64,000 bases of DNA from Rubrivivax rivuli (GCF_004016505.1 NZ_SACR01000004.1:1-64000), one strand, 5' to 3'. Shown: positions 21,350-30,506, counted from the stretch's first letter. Numbers and translations: made by a program. Notes: generated from the letters alone by a model not told the origin.

Positions 21350-21766
21350 ATGACCCCTGTAATCCCCACCCCGGCCGCTGCAGGTCATGAAGCCGTCATG
21401 GCCCGGGTGCGCCAGCAGGTGCAGCAGGCCTTCCCGGGCGAGCTCTGGTGGCATTGCGACGACCACCAGGTGCTGACGGGCGCCAGCTTGCTGGCTCACC
21501 GCCATGCCACGCCCGGTGCTGCAGCCGGCCTCCAGATGCGCCGCCTGGCCCCGACGCAGCCTGCGCCGGCGCCGGCTGCGTCGCCGCCGGCACCGGCGCC
21601 CAGCCCGGCAGCAGCATCCCGGGTTGCCGCCCCGGCAGCGGCGCCCGCTGCGGGCACCTTCGAGCTGGATGTTGACGTGGCCGCCATGGTGGCGGTGTTG
21701 CAGCAGGCTGCGCGCGACGGCGTGCCCTTCTGCGAGGAATGCGTCCGGGCGGCGCAAGAGGCCTGA
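21350..21766 (+). CDS. Small unknown protein linked to the DUF4123 adaptor
   Basis: 138 aa, not recognised. The ATG at 21350 is preferred to further upstream starts because the upstream stretch is arginine-rich low-complexity sequence with no homology feel. Two short structured ends flank a Pro/Ala linker (about residues 65-105): the N-terminal part has VRQQVQQAFPGELWWHCDDHQVL and the C-terminal part has FELDVDVAAMVAVLQQAARDG followed by a CEEC pair. No signal peptide or membrane span. It ends 3 bp before a DUF4123 gene, so the two are almost certainly co-translated; it may be the cargo or a partner of that adaptor. Confidence 0.6.
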   Translation: MTPVIPTPAAAGHEAVMARVRQQVQQAFPGELWWHCDDHQVLTGASLLAHRHATPGAAAGLQMRRLAPTQPAPAPAASPPAPAPSPAAASRVAAPAAAPAAGTFELDVDVAAMVAVLQQAARDGVPFCEECVRAAQEA

Positions 21767-21769
21767 GGC

Positions 21770-22339
21770 GTGACGGTCGTCGGCGCTTCTGAACGCCAGC
21801 AAGCGCTGTGGCCCGCGCCCGCGGCTTCCCGCGCGGGCAGCGTGTGGGCCGTGCTCGACTGCGCGCGTGAGCCCGCGGTGTACGGCGCGCTCATCGAATC
21901 ACGGCTGGAGTTCCGCAGCCTCTACAGCGGCTCCGTGCCTCGCGCCCTGGAGATGAACGCACCGCAGCTGGTGGAGCTGTTGCCAGGGCACAGGCTCGCC
22001 GAACGCCTGCTGGGCACAGCCTGGGGGCGGGCCTGGGGCATCTTCCTGCGCATCGACGATGCCGCCAACCTGCGTCACCACCTTCGCAAGTTTCTGAAGG
22101 TGCGTGACGAGCAGGGGCGCCGGCTGCTTTTCCGCTACTACGACCCGCGCGTGCTGCGCAGCTACCTGCCCACCTGCACGCCTGAAGAGCTGGCCCAGGT
22201 GTTCGGACCCATCCACAGCTTCGTGATGGAAGACGCCGAGGGCGCCTGCCTCGAGTTCACCCTCGCGGCCGGCCAATTGCGCCGGCGGGTGCTTGTGGCC
22301 GCCGCAGCGCCGGCAGACTTGTCCTCAGCGGCGGGCTGA
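21770..22339 (+). CDS. DUF4123 T6SS effector adaptor/chaperone
   Basis: 189 aa with GTG start. DUF4123 proteins (TEC/Tap-1 type) load effectors onto VgrG. Family pattern visible: VWAVLDCAREPAVYGALIE near the start, LVELLPGHRLAERLL, WGRAWGIFLRIDDAANLRHHLRKFLKVRDEQGRRLLFRYYDPRVLRSYLPTCTPEEL and FGPIHSFVMED. It follows the 138-aa gene by 3 bp. Its 3' end overlaps the convergent sheath-paralogue gene by 15 bp. DUF4123 genes usually sit beside vgrG and an effector; here the same-strand vgrG is 1.7 kb away. Confidence 0.88.
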   Translation: MTVVGASERQQALWPAPAASRAGSVWAVLDCAREPAVYGALIESRLEFRSLYSGSVPRALEMNAPQLVELLPGHRLAERLLGTAWGRAWGIFLRIDDAANLRHHLRKFLKVRDEQGRRLLFRYYDPRVLRSYLPTCTPEELAQVFGPIHSFVMEDAEGACLEFTLAAGQLRRRVLVAAAAPADLSSAAG

Positions 22340-23776
22340 ACCCACGGGCAGAGGCTGCGCCGGTTCGGCAATGCTCTGGAAGCGCATCACCGTCACCGCG
22401 TTGCGGTGCTTGTGGCTCAGCACCGGCATGAGGCCGGCGCCCAGCAGGGCCTGCCCGGCCTGCTCGCCCAGGTAGGCCTCGGCGCAAGCCTGCATCTCGG
22501 GCTCGCCGTCCTGCGTGTAGTGGTAGGCCGGCAGGTCGCCGATCTCGCGCTCATCGCCGGGCTCGAACTGCCAGCCTTTCTGTGTGTAGGCGCGGCCCAG
22601 CAAAAGCGCCACCGCCAGCGAGCCCGGGCCCCACAGCAGCGCCTCGTGCACCGGGCTGCCACCCGGGAACTCTTCGAAGGCAAAGGCGCTGCAGGGGTCG
22701 CTGCGTTGGCCGTAAGGCAGGCGGAGCAACACCCTTGGCGCCGCCAAACCCAGCCAGGGAGCGGCTTCGCTACGGCGCAGGGTGGCCCAGCCAGTCAGCG
22801 CGGCGGGCTCGGCCAGCGCGAGAGCCGTGTCTGCCCCGGCGAGCCAAGGGCCGCCACTCTGGCTGGCGATCAGGCCCAGGGCCGCTATCAGGCCGATGTC
22901 GGCATCGGCGGGACCGAAGTGCTGCAGGCCGGCGATGACTGTCCAGCCCTGCGCCCCCGGCTGATTGCGCCAACGGTCGGCCAAGGCGCGGTGCAGGCCG
23001 GTCTCGGTCAAGCGCCCTTGGCTGGCCACGATGTCTGCGGTGAGTTCCTCGCGCGAGGCATCCAAGAGGTGCAGTTCCAGTGTCTCGTCGAGTTCCAGGC
23101 TGGAGATGAGCCACTGCACGCCGCGCCACGCCGATTCCAGCGCCTGGAAAGCCGGCGCGTGGAGCACCGCGCGCATCTCGGCGGCCGTGGCCTTGTCGAC
23201 CGAGGCCACCAGCGTGGCCTGTTCCTGGCGGTGGTCAGGCTGGATGTGGGGGGCGATCACGCTGCGGATGAAGGCGTCGACACCCGCTGCACCGGCCGCT
23301 GCCGGCGATGGCGCTGCGGTGGGCGTGGACGCCAGCCCCGCCGGCCGGCCGCCCAGCAGGCCGGCCAGCAGGCTGCCGCTGTCGGCAGCGGGCGGCGCCG
23401 CCGCAGGCGCCGGCGCCGCGCTGCCCAGTTCGGCGGCGGCCTGCGCGAACTGCGCGGGGTCCATCAGGCGGCGCCTCATCTGACGCAAGGACGCAAACAC
23501 CGGCAGGCGGGCGAACAATGCGTCGGGATGGAAATCATCGAGCGACTCGAAGCCGATCTCGCCGCCGCCGATGGCCAGCCGGGGAGCCAGCTTCTGCATC
23601 ACGGCATCGAGCGTGTCGACGTCGATGCGGTGCGTGGGGCGTTCGGCCAAGGGGCGCTTCTCGCTGCCCGGCCGGGCGCTGAAGTCGCCGACCACCAGCA
23701 CCCTCATCGGGCTGCCGTCGTTGCGGGCATGCCCGCGAGGCTGGGGCGAAAAATCGAACTGCAGGCGTCCAGGCAT
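22325..23776 (-). CDS. TssB-TssC fused sheath-like protein (T6SS accessory)
   Basis: 483 aa on the strand opposite to the rest of the T6SS. Residues about 20-115 resemble TssB (MRVLVVGDFSARPG, HRIDVDTLDAVMQKLAPRL, IGFESLDDFHPDAL). After an Ala/Pro/Gly linker (about 120-165), residues 170-470 resemble TssC (FIRSVIAPHIQP, LESAWRGVQWLISSLELDETLELHLLD, GLAAPRVLLRLPYGQ, FAFEEFPGG). It stops at about the point where canonical TssC continues with its C-terminal strand domain, so it lacks the NPGYY/RPHYQLEGL region. It probably cannot polymerise as normal sheath. A cap, baseplate or assembly-control role is possible. Divergent from vgrG and convergent with DUF4123. Confidence 0.85.
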   Translation of the reverse strand: MPGRLQFDFSPQPRGHARNDGSPMRVLVVGDFSARPGSEKRPLAERPTHRIDVDTLDAVMQKLAPRLAIGGGEIGFESLDDFHPDALFARLPVFASLRQMRRRLMDPAQFAQAAAELGSAAPAPAAAPPAADSGSLLAGLLGGRPAGLASTPTAAPSPAAAGAAGVDAFIRSVIAPHIQPDHRQEQATLVASVDKATAAEMRAVLHAPAFQALESAWRGVQWLISSLELDETLELHLLDASREELTADIVASQGRLTETGLHRALADRWRNQPGAQGWTVIAGLQHFGPADADIGLIAALGLIASQSGGPWLAGADTALALAEPAALTGWATLRRSEAAPWLGLAAPRVLLRLPYGQRSDPCSAFAFEEFPGGSPVHEALLWGPGSLAVALLLGRAYTQKGWQFEPGDEREIGDLPAYHYTQDGEPEMQACAEAYLGEQAGQALLGAGLMPVLSHKHRNAVTVMRFQSIAEPAQPLPVGSARR

Positions 23777-24082
23777 CGGGGGCTCCGTGAGGCGGGTGCT
23801 GGGGAGGAAACGGCAGCCCGCCGGCTAGGGGGCAACGCAGCTTGCCGCTGTGGGTACTTTGCTTCAGAGTCCGCTCCCGACGCAACCGCTTTCCGCATGA
23901 CGCCTCCCCTGCCTCCGCACGCAGCGCCCGCTCACCCCGGGGCTGGGGGCCGCCGCTATAGTCGATCGCAGGTGGGCCGGGACGAGGCCCTGCGCAGCGC
24001 CTCGCTGCGACGCCTGCATGCGCGGCAGTGGCGCCGCCCTGCAGTGGCCGGTCAACACTGATCACCGAACCCCAGAGTAGCC
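23777..24082. other. Divergent intergenic region between the sheath-fusion gene and vgrG
   Basis: 306 bp with no gene. TATAGT at 23957-23962 is a good rightward -10 candidate for vgrG, but no matching -35 lies at the right distance. AT-richer sequence around 23855-23870 may hold the leftward promoter of the sheath-fusion gene. No repeat, RNA gene or hairpin of note was seen. The vgrG ATG has no clear Shine-Dalgarno. Confidence 0.35.
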
Positions 24083-26155
24083 ATGCCTGAAGCCTCACCT
24101 TTGCAGATGGAACTCGTCGCCAGCGGCGCCTCGACGCTGAAGTTCCGCAGCATGGTGGCCGACGAGGAAGTCTCGCGCCTGTTCGAGTTCCAGGTGCTCG
24201 CCATCGACGAGAGTGAATCCACCTCGGCTGACGACCTGCTCGGCACCAGCGCAGCGGTCTCGCTGGAGGTGAGCGACAGCGACAAGCGCTGGTTTCACGG
24301 CTTGGTGGCGGGCTTCGGCGTCGACGGCGTGGATGGCCGGCACGTGCGCTACCGCCTCACCCTGCGCCCATGGCTGTGGCTGCTCACTCGGCGCTCGAAC
24401 ATCCGAATCTTTCAGGAGATGACGGCGCCCGACATCATCAAGGCGATCTTCGGCGAGTACACGAGCACCTTCGTCGACGAACTCAGCGGGAGCTACGCCA
24501 CGCGCACCTACTGCGTGCAGTACCGCGAGTCGGACTTCAATTTCGTCAGCCGGCTGATGGAGGAAGAGGGCATCTTCTATTTCTTCCGCCACTCGGCAGA
24601 CAAGCACGAACTCGTGCTGGCCGATGCCCCGAGTTCGCACCAGCCCTTTGCGCCCTTCGCCACGGTGCCCTTCGACGACGACCCCGAGCAGATCGTCGGC
24701 GAACCCGTCATCAGCCAATGGCGCATGCAGCACGAGATCCAGACGGGCAAGAGCACGCTTCGCGACTACGACTATCTCGCACCGGCCACCGACCTCACGT
24801 CCACGACGGCGGCATCCACCCGCAGCCATGCCGAGAACGCCTACGAAGCCTACGACTACCCGGGCCTCTACAGCGTGAAGGCCGACGGCGATGCCCGCGC
24901 CACCATCCGCCTCAACGAAGCCGAGAGCCGCTTCGCGCGTTTCACGGGCGAGGGCAACACGCCGGGGCTCGTGGCCGGCGCCAAGTTCACGTTCGCGCAG
25001 CACCCGCGTGCCGACCAGAACACCGATTACGTGGTGCTGGCCACGCACATCGAGATGCGGCAGACGGGCTACGAGGCCGGTGCTGCGGGCGACACGCTGT
25101 TTGCCTGCCGCTTCACGGCGCAGCCCTATGCAGAGCCCTACCGGCCGGCGCGCATCACACGCAAGCCCTCGGTGGCCGGCCCGCAGACGGCCGTGGTGGT
25201 GGGCGATGGTGACGCCGGCGACATCTTCACCGACGAACATGCGCGCGTGAAAGTGCAGTTCCACTGGGACCGCCTGGGCGAGAAGAACGCGAGCAGTTCC
25301 TGCTGGGTGCGTGTGGCCAGCCCGCTGGCCGGCAACGGCTGGGGCATGATTTCCTTGCCGCGTCTGGGCCAGGAGGTGGTGGTCGATTTCCTGGAGGGCG
25401 ACCCCGACCAGCCGCTCATCACCGGCCGCGTCTACAACGCGACGCAGAAGCCGCCCTATGTGCTGCCCGACAACGCCACGGTCAGCACCTTCAAGAGCCG
25501 CAGCAAGCTCGGCGAGGCCGCCGATTTCAACGAACTGCGCTTCGAAGACAAGGCCGGTGAAGAGTACGTGCTGCTGCACGCGCAGAAAGACCGGTTGGAG
25601 TTCGTCGAGGGCACTTTCAAATCGCACATCGGCATCGGAGATGGCGAGGGCGACGAGCACCGCACGGTCAAGAAAGACCGCAAGGAAAAGATCGAGGGCG
25701 AGCAGCACCTCAAGGTGGTGAAGGACGTGCGCCACCAGTACGACGCCAAGTACAGCATGAAGGTCGGCCAGGGCATGCTCTTCGAAGGCGGCGACATCTG
25801 GAGCCTGAAGACCGCGGGCGACGTCACCACGGAATCCGGTGCGTCGATCTCGTTGAAGTCCACCAGCGACATGCACCTGAAGATCGGCTCCAACCTCGGT
25901 GCCGACGCGGCGCAGAACGTGCACATCAAGGGCGGCATGAACGTCGTCATCGAAGCCGGCATGCAGATCAGCATCAAGGCCGGTGCATCGTCCATCGTGC
26001 TCGGGCCCGATGGCGTCTCGATCACGGGCACGATGGTCAAGGTCAACTCCGGCGGTTCTGCCGGCAGTGGCAGCGGCGCCAGCCCGGTGGCCCCCACGGC
26101 GCCTGACGAGCCTGTCGAGCCCGACCTGCCCGAAGACCCGCTCACGCACCGTTGA
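24083..26155 (+). CDS. vgrG: VgrG (TssI), T6SS spike protein
   Basis: 690 aa. Trimeric spike at the tip of the Hcp tube. The gp27-like part (1-330) has SRLFEFQVLAIDE, ESDFNFVSRLMEEEGIFYFF and the jelly-roll region. The gp5-like OB fold has TDEHARVKVQFHWDRLGEKN, SSCWVRVASPLAGNGWG and LPRLGQEVVVDFLEGDPDQPL. The C-terminal part (about 520-660) is the beta-helix needle. It ends in a 30-residue Ser/Gly then Pro/Asp/Glu-rich tail rather than an enzymatic domain, so this VgrG is not itself an evolved effector. Its stop overlaps or abuts the next gene. Confidence 0.97.
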   Translation: MPEASPLQMELVASGASTLKFRSMVADEEVSRLFEFQVLAIDESESTSADDLLGTSAAVSLEVSDSDKRWFHGLVAGFGVDGVDGRHVRYRLTLRPWLWLLTRRSNIRIFQEMTAPDIIKAIFGEYTSTFVDELSGSYATRTYCVQYRESDFNFVSRLMEEEGIFYFFRHSADKHELVLADAPSSHQPFAPFATVPFDDDPEQIVGEPVISQWRMQHEIQTGKSTLRDYDYLAPATDLTSTTAASTRSHAENAYEAYDYPGLYSVKADGDARATIRLNEAESRFARFTGEGNTPGLVAGAKFTFAQHPRADQNTDYVVLATHIEMRQTGYEAGAAGDTLFACRFTAQPYAEPYRPARITRKPSVAGPQTAVVVGDGDAGDIFTDEHARVKVQFHWDRLGEKNASSSCWVRVASPLAGNGWGMISLPRLGQEVVVDFLEGDPDQPLITGRVYNATQKPPYVLPDNATVSTFKSRSKLGEAADFNELRFEDKAGEEYVLLHAQKDRLEFVEGTFKSHIGIGDGEGDEHRTVKKDRKEKIEGEQHLKVVKDVRHQYDAKYSMKVGQGMLFEGGDIWSLKTAGDVTTESGASISLKSTSDMHLKIGSNLGADAAQNVHIKGGMNVVIEAGMQISIKAGASSIVLGPDGVSITGTMVKVNSGGSAGSGSGASPVAPTAPDEPVEPDLPEDPLTHR

Positions 26156-26157
26156 CC

Positions 26158-27888
26158 GTGAGCCGTCCGCCCGACACCGAGGCCCGGGAAGCGGCTGCCT
26201 GGGCCGCTTTCGTCCATCAACTGGCCGAGCACCTGGCAGCACAGTGGCCGGCCATGCAGGAGCGGCTGGGCGACAAGCACCACGCCTTCGTCGAATTGGC
26301 GGTGCAGCAGGGCCTGAAGCTGGGCTTCACCCGCGCCGCGAGCGTGGCCCGGTTTGCCAACCTCAGCTTCGTGTGGGGCCCGAGCTTCCACGAGCGTGCG
26401 GGCTTCGAATGGGCGCAGGGTCTGCTGGCAGCCCCGCGTGACCGTGAATGGGCCACCCTGCACCAGCTCGTGCGTCGTTCCCTGCTGGAACTGGCACGCC
26501 TGCCGGACGCGCAGATCCAGCCCGAGGCCCTTCGTGGCGCGGACGAGCGGCTGATGGCTCGCTTCGGTGCGCTGGGGACTGTGGGCGCCCTGCATCCACC
26601 CGAAGCCTTGCCCTTGCCGCTGCTGGCTTGCGACCTGGAGGCCGTGGAACTGCGGCTGCTGGAGCCGGCGGTCACCGAGCAGTACCAATGGCAGGCCGGG
26701 CAGTGGCAGCGGGTGGCGCTGCCCAGCCCCGCACCGGTGCGCGTGGATGCGGCCAACCCGATGCCGCGCCTGGTGGGGGTGCTGGCGCACCCGCCGGGTG
26801 TGAAACCCCAGGCGCGCGTGCAACTGCGTTCGCGCAGCCACGCGGTGTGCAACGGTGACGTGCACCCGGCCTTGACCTTTGGCGGCACGCACGGCCGGTG
26901 GCGCTGGGCAGGCCACGAAACCCGGGCGGTGAGCTGGCCTGTCAGCACCTTGGCCCAGCCCGGGCCCGCGGCCGGGCCGGGCACGGCGATCGCCGAGGAA
27001 ACCTCGCCCGACATCTTCAAGCTCGATCTGCAGGTCTGTGGCCTGCGCGACGAGGGCGACGCACTCGGGGCCCAAGGCACGCTGCTGTGGGCCTGGCCCG
27101 CGGCGCAGTGGTTCGTCGACATCGAGCGGCAGGCGCCTGCTTCACAGCCCGTGGTGGCCGGGCAGGCGCAAGCCTCCAGGCCGGCCACCCGCTGCCGCGT
27201 GGAGTGCGATGGCCAGGGCCAGGATGCGCAGCCGCTGCGCCGCGGCTTCGAGCAGGGGCTGGATGTCGCCACGGCGCAGGCGCTGCAGCAGTTGCTGAAG
27301 ACGCTGTCGGCCATCGAGGGCTGCGGCCCGGTACGGCTGGAGGGTGTGCTGGCCTTGCTGGTCGGCCGCGCCGCGCTGACCTGGGGCTGGTGCCAGGGCC
27401 CCGGTGGGCTGGATGGCCGGGCCTTCATGCGCCTGCTGGGGGCGCTGGAGATGCAGGGCTGCCAGGCCGACCTGCAGGCCGAGACCGAATTGGCGCTCGA
27501 TGGCGGCCGCGCCCGCCTCATGCTGCGCTGTGTGGGCACGGCCGACCTCCGGCTGCAGTTGCGCCGCGAAGCACCCGATCCGCCGCTGCTGCCGACGCTG
27601 ATGCCCGCGCGCCTGAGCTTGCGTCTGCCATTCACGGCCGAGCTCACGCCGCTGGCCACCGACACCGGCAGCCTGCTGCAGATGGCCGGCCCCTGCACGG
27701 GCGCCCTGGTGGGCGAGGTGGGCCTGAGGCCGCGCACTTCGGGCGGCAGCGGCTGGGAGTGGTTCGCGCAGTTGCGGCTCGAGCCCGGTCAGCTGAAGCT
27801 GGCGCTGGTCGATCCGGTGCTCGGCCAGCGGCAGTTCATGCACCCGCTGTGGCCCGCGATGACGCTGCTCGACTGGAGCCTGGCCTGA
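26158..27888 (+). CDS. Unknown T6SS-linked protein downstream of vgrG
   Basis: About 576 aa, function not recognised. GTG at 26158 lies 2 bp after the vgrG stop; TTG at 26152, overlapping that stop, is the alternative start. Soluble protein with no signal peptide or membrane span. Residues 1-120 are helical and contain FTRAASVARFANLSFVWGPSFHERAGFEWAQ. The middle (190-330) is beta-rich with CGLRDEGDALGAQGTLLWAWPAAQWFVDI. The C-terminus is rich in Leu/Arg. The next gene overlaps its stop by one base. Position suggests it works with VgrG and the FHA protein, as adaptor, effector or assembly factor; no evidence favours one of these. Confidence 0.75.
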   Translation: MSRPPDTEAREAAAWAAFVHQLAEHLAAQWPAMQERLGDKHHAFVELAVQQGLKLGFTRAASVARFANLSFVWGPSFHERAGFEWAQGLLAAPRDREWATLHQLVRRSLLELARLPDAQIQPEALRGADERLMARFGALGTVGALHPPEALPLPLLACDLEAVELRLLEPAVTEQYQWQAGQWQRVALPSPAPVRVDAANPMPRLVGVLAHPPGVKPQARVQLRSRSHAVCNGDVHPALTFGGTHGRWRWAGHETRAVSWPVSTLAQPGPAAGPGTAIAEETSPDIFKLDLQVCGLRDEGDALGAQGTLLWAWPAAQWFVDIERQAPASQPVVAGQAQASRPATRCRVECDGQGQDAQPLRRGFEQGLDVATAQALQQLLKTLSAIEGCGPVRLEGVLALLVGRAALTWGWCQGPGGLDGRAFMRLLGALEMQGCQADLQAETELALDGGRARLMLRCVGTADLRLQLRREAPDPPLLPTLMPARLSLRLPFTAELTPLATDTGSLLQMAGPCTGALVGEVGLRPRTSGGSGWEWFAQLRLEPGQLKLALVDPVLGQRQFMHPLWPAMTLLDWSLA

Positions 27889-28685
27889 TGGAACGCCTGC
27901 TGGTTCTTCGCCTGGACAGCATCGGTGTCGTTGCCGAGGCCCAGCTCAACGGTGTGCCCCTGGCGCGCAGCGGGCCGGCGGCCGGTGCCGTGACCGTGCC
28001 CATCCACGAGTACACGCTCTCGGGCGCGAACGACCTTCAACTCGTCATACAGCCGCCACCGCCCGGCCAGGCCGGTGCGCCTGCGCCCCTGCTCAGCGAT
28101 GGCCAGCGCGGTGCCAGCCTGCGCCTGCTGCTGCCGCGCATTGGGCAGCTGGCGCATCCCGAGAACGCTCGCACGCTGGCACAGATCGACTGGGCGCCGC
28201 CCTCCGGCGAGGTCAGCGAAGTGCCGGCCACCTTGCGGCAGACGGTCGAACTGCCCATCGCCTTTCCGCGCTGGCGCTGGTTCGACGCGCCGCCCGTGCC
28301 TGATCCGCAGGTCCTGCTGCCGCAAGCCGCCGCCTACCTGCAAGGGCTGGCGCTGGGGCTGGCCCGGGGCGACCCTGAACCACTTGTGCTGGCCGCACGC
28401 CTGCGGTTCGAGGAACTGGCGCTCGCCTACCAGCGCAACTTGGCCGATGACGTCGGCCGCCTGCGCCTTCAAGTGCAACAGTGGCATGCCAAGGCACCCT
28501 TGCAGCCGCCGATGCCCAAGGCCGATGCCTTGATGCTGCGCCCGCTGGCCGGCGGTCGCTTGCTGGAGTGCCTGACGCCCGACGGCCTCTTGCCGGCCTT
28601 GCACAGCCCCGTGGCCGGTGGGGGCCGCATCGCGTGGCCGCTGCGGCTGGCGGTGATCGAGGGCCGTTTCTATGTCATCCGCTGA
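27888..28685 (+). CDS. Unknown T6SS-linked protein upstream of tagH
   Basis: 265 aa, not recognised. The ATG shares its A with the previous gene's TGA, indicating translational coupling. No signal peptide or membrane span. The N-terminal third looks beta-rich (MERLLVLRLDSIGVVAEAQLNGVPL, VPIHEYTLSGANDLQLVIQP), like a small jelly-roll or carbohydrate-binding-type fold, although that is only an impression. The C-terminal half is helical (LAYQRNLADDVGRLRLQVQQWHA) and ends in beta strands (WPLRLAVIEGRFYVIR). It lies 63 bp before tagH. Confidence 0.72.
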   Translation: MERLLVLRLDSIGVVAEAQLNGVPLARSGPAAGAVTVPIHEYTLSGANDLQLVIQPPPPGQAGAPAPLLSDGQRGASLRLLLPRIGQLAHPENARTLAQIDWAPPSGEVSEVPATLRQTVELPIAFPRWRWFDAPPVPDPQVLLPQAAAYLQGLALGLARGDPEPLVLAARLRFEELALAYQRNLADDVGRLRLQVQQWHAKAPLQPPMPKADALMLRPLAGGRLLECLTPDGLLPALHSPVAGGGRIAWPLRLAVIEGRFYVIR

Positions 28686-28748
28686 ATCAGCACGACCGGT
28701 CTGCGGGCCCGCTATGCTGCGCGCCTTGCCCCATTCCGGAGTTTTCGC

Positions 28749-30476
28749 ATGATCGTGCTGAGGGTGCTCAGCTACAACGGCAGCCCGGCCGACGGGCCTT
28801 CGGCCCAGTTCGACGAACTCGGCGGCACCATCGGCCGCGCCGACAACAACCAGCTCGTGCTGCCAGATCCGGAGCGCACCATCTCACGGGTCCACGCGCG
28901 GGTGGTCTTCCGTGCTGGCGGCTACGCGGTGGTGGACAACGGCAGCAACCCCATCAGCGTCAACGGTCAGGTCATCGGCACCGGGCGCGAGCACCCCTTG
29001 AAGGTGGGCGACGAACTGATGATCGGCGGCTACCTGCTCGCTGCCGAGGCGCCTGGCGCCTTGAAGAGCGACGACCCGTTCGCCGATCTGTTCGGTGATG
29101 CGCCGCTGGGCCTGGCCGCACCGGCTGCGCCTGCCGCCCCCCGAACAGCGCCTGGCGTTGCGCAGCGCACCGCGATGCCCAGTGCAGGCGCGTGGCCGGC
29201 GCCCGCGCCGGTAACGGCCCCCCCGCCGCCTGTCTGGGCTCCCGCGCCTTCTGCGGCCTGGCCGCCGCCGCCGCCGCCGCGTTCGCCTGCGGTCAGCGCT
29301 GCTGCCATTCCTGACGACTGGGATCCGTTCGCGCCAGATCCCGCGGAGCCGCCCGCACCTGCTGCCGGCCGCAGCACCCCGGCCGACGCCTTTGCGAGCC
29401 TGCCGGCAGGCGGGGGCGACTCGCTCGACGACCTCTTCGGGCTGAGCGGGGCGCCTTTAAGCGGCGACCCGCTGGGCGGTGCGCCGCAGCAGGCCCTGAT
29501 GGCGCAGCCGAACACGGCCCAGCACGACGACGCCCTGCAGTCGCTGGCGCGCACCGCCACCTTGATGCCGGCCAGCCGCAGCGACCACGCCTCGGAGCTG
29601 AACCTGCCGATGTCGCTGCCGCCTGTGCAGGCGCCGCCGGCCCACCTGGCACCGGCGCCTCTGCCGCAAGGCGCTATTTTTTCCTGGAACGACCCGCCTC
29701 GCGACGGCCGCGTCGTCACCTTGCCCGGCCTGCGCCGGCCGGATGCGCCGCCACCTCTGAAGCGGGCCGAGCCTGCGTTGGTCTCCGCCCCCGCCGCTGC
29801 GGCAGCCTCCCGTCCCGAGGCCGCGAGGTCGCTGCCGGCTGCAGGGGGCCCCGGGCCGGCAACAGCGGGTGCTGCCGATGCCGAGTTGCTGCAGGCTCTT
29901 CTGCGTGGCCTGGGCGTGCCTGGCCTGCGCCTGGACGCGCTGACACCGCAGACCATGGAACTCGTCGGGCAACTGCTGCGCGAGTCCACGCGCGGCGCGG
30001 TCGAGTTGCTGGTGGCGCGCGCCGCGCTCAAGCGCGAGATGCGCGCCGAGATGACGATGATCGTCTCGCGCGAGAACAACCCACTGAAGTTCTCGCCCAC
30101 TGTCGAGGTGGCCTTGCAGCACCTGCTGGGGCCGCCGGCGCCGGGCTTCATGCCTTCGGCCACCGCGATGCGCGACGCCTTCGACGACCTGCGTGCGCAC
30201 CAGCTCGGCGTCATGGCCGGCATGCGCGCCGCACTGGAAGGCGTGTTGCAGCGCTTCGATCCGAAGCAGCTCGAAGGCAAGTTGAGCAAACGCTCGGCCA
30301 TCGACAGCATCATCCCGGCCACGCGCAAGGCGCGCCTGTGGGAAGCCTTCAACGAGCTCTTTGCGCAACTGCAGACCGAGGCGCAGGACGATTTCGACGA
30401 GATCTTCGGCAAGGCCTTCCTGAAGGCCTACGAAGACCAGCTCGACCGGCTGCACAACGAGGCCGGGCCGCGCTAG
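28749..30476 (+). CDS. tagH: TagH (Fha), FHA-domain T6SS activator
   Basis: 575 aa. N-terminal forkhead-associated domain (about 20-95) with intact phosphothreonine-binding residues: GTIGRADNNQLVL (Arg), ERTISRVHA (Ser, Arg, His) and NPISVNGQVI (Asn). A long Pro/Ala-rich linker (105-370) leads to the T6SS FHA C-terminal domain (about 375-570: LRGLGVPGLRLDALTPQ, LREMRAEM-type helix, AIDSIIPATRKARLWEAF, FDEIFGKAFLKAYEDQL). In other T6SSs this protein binds a phosphorylated partner and triggers assembly. It is followed by a PP2C gene in the same direction. Start ATG 28749 has GGAG upstream. Confidence 0.95.
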   Translation: MIVLRVLSYNGSPADGPSAQFDELGGTIGRADNNQLVLPDPERTISRVHARVVFRAGGYAVVDNGSNPISVNGQVIGTGREHPLKVGDELMIGGYLLAAEAPGALKSDDPFADLFGDAPLGLAAPAAPAAPRTAPGVAQRTAMPSAGAWPAPAPVTAPPPPVWAPAPSAAWPPPPPPRSPAVSAAAIPDDWDPFAPDPAEPPAPAAGRSTPADAFASLPAGGGDSLDDLFGLSGAPLSGDPLGGAPQQALMAQPNTAQHDDALQSLARTATLMPASRSDHASELNLPMSLPPVQAPPAHLAPAPLPQGAIFSWNDPPRDGRVVTLPGLRRPDAPPPLKRAEPALVSAPAAAAASRPEAARSLPAAGGPGPATAGAADAELLQALLRGLGVPGLRLDALTPQTMELVGQLLRESTRGAVELLVARAALKREMRAEMTMIVSRENNPLKFSPTVEVALQHLLGPPAPGFMPSATAMRDAFDDLRAHQLGVMAGMRAALEGVLQRFDPKQLEGKLSKRSAIDSIIPATRKARLWEAFNELFAQLQTEAQDDFDEIFGKAFLKAYEDQLDRLHNEAGPR

Positions 30477-30506
30477 CATGCGCTGCACAGGCAGGAGGGG
30501 GCCCGC

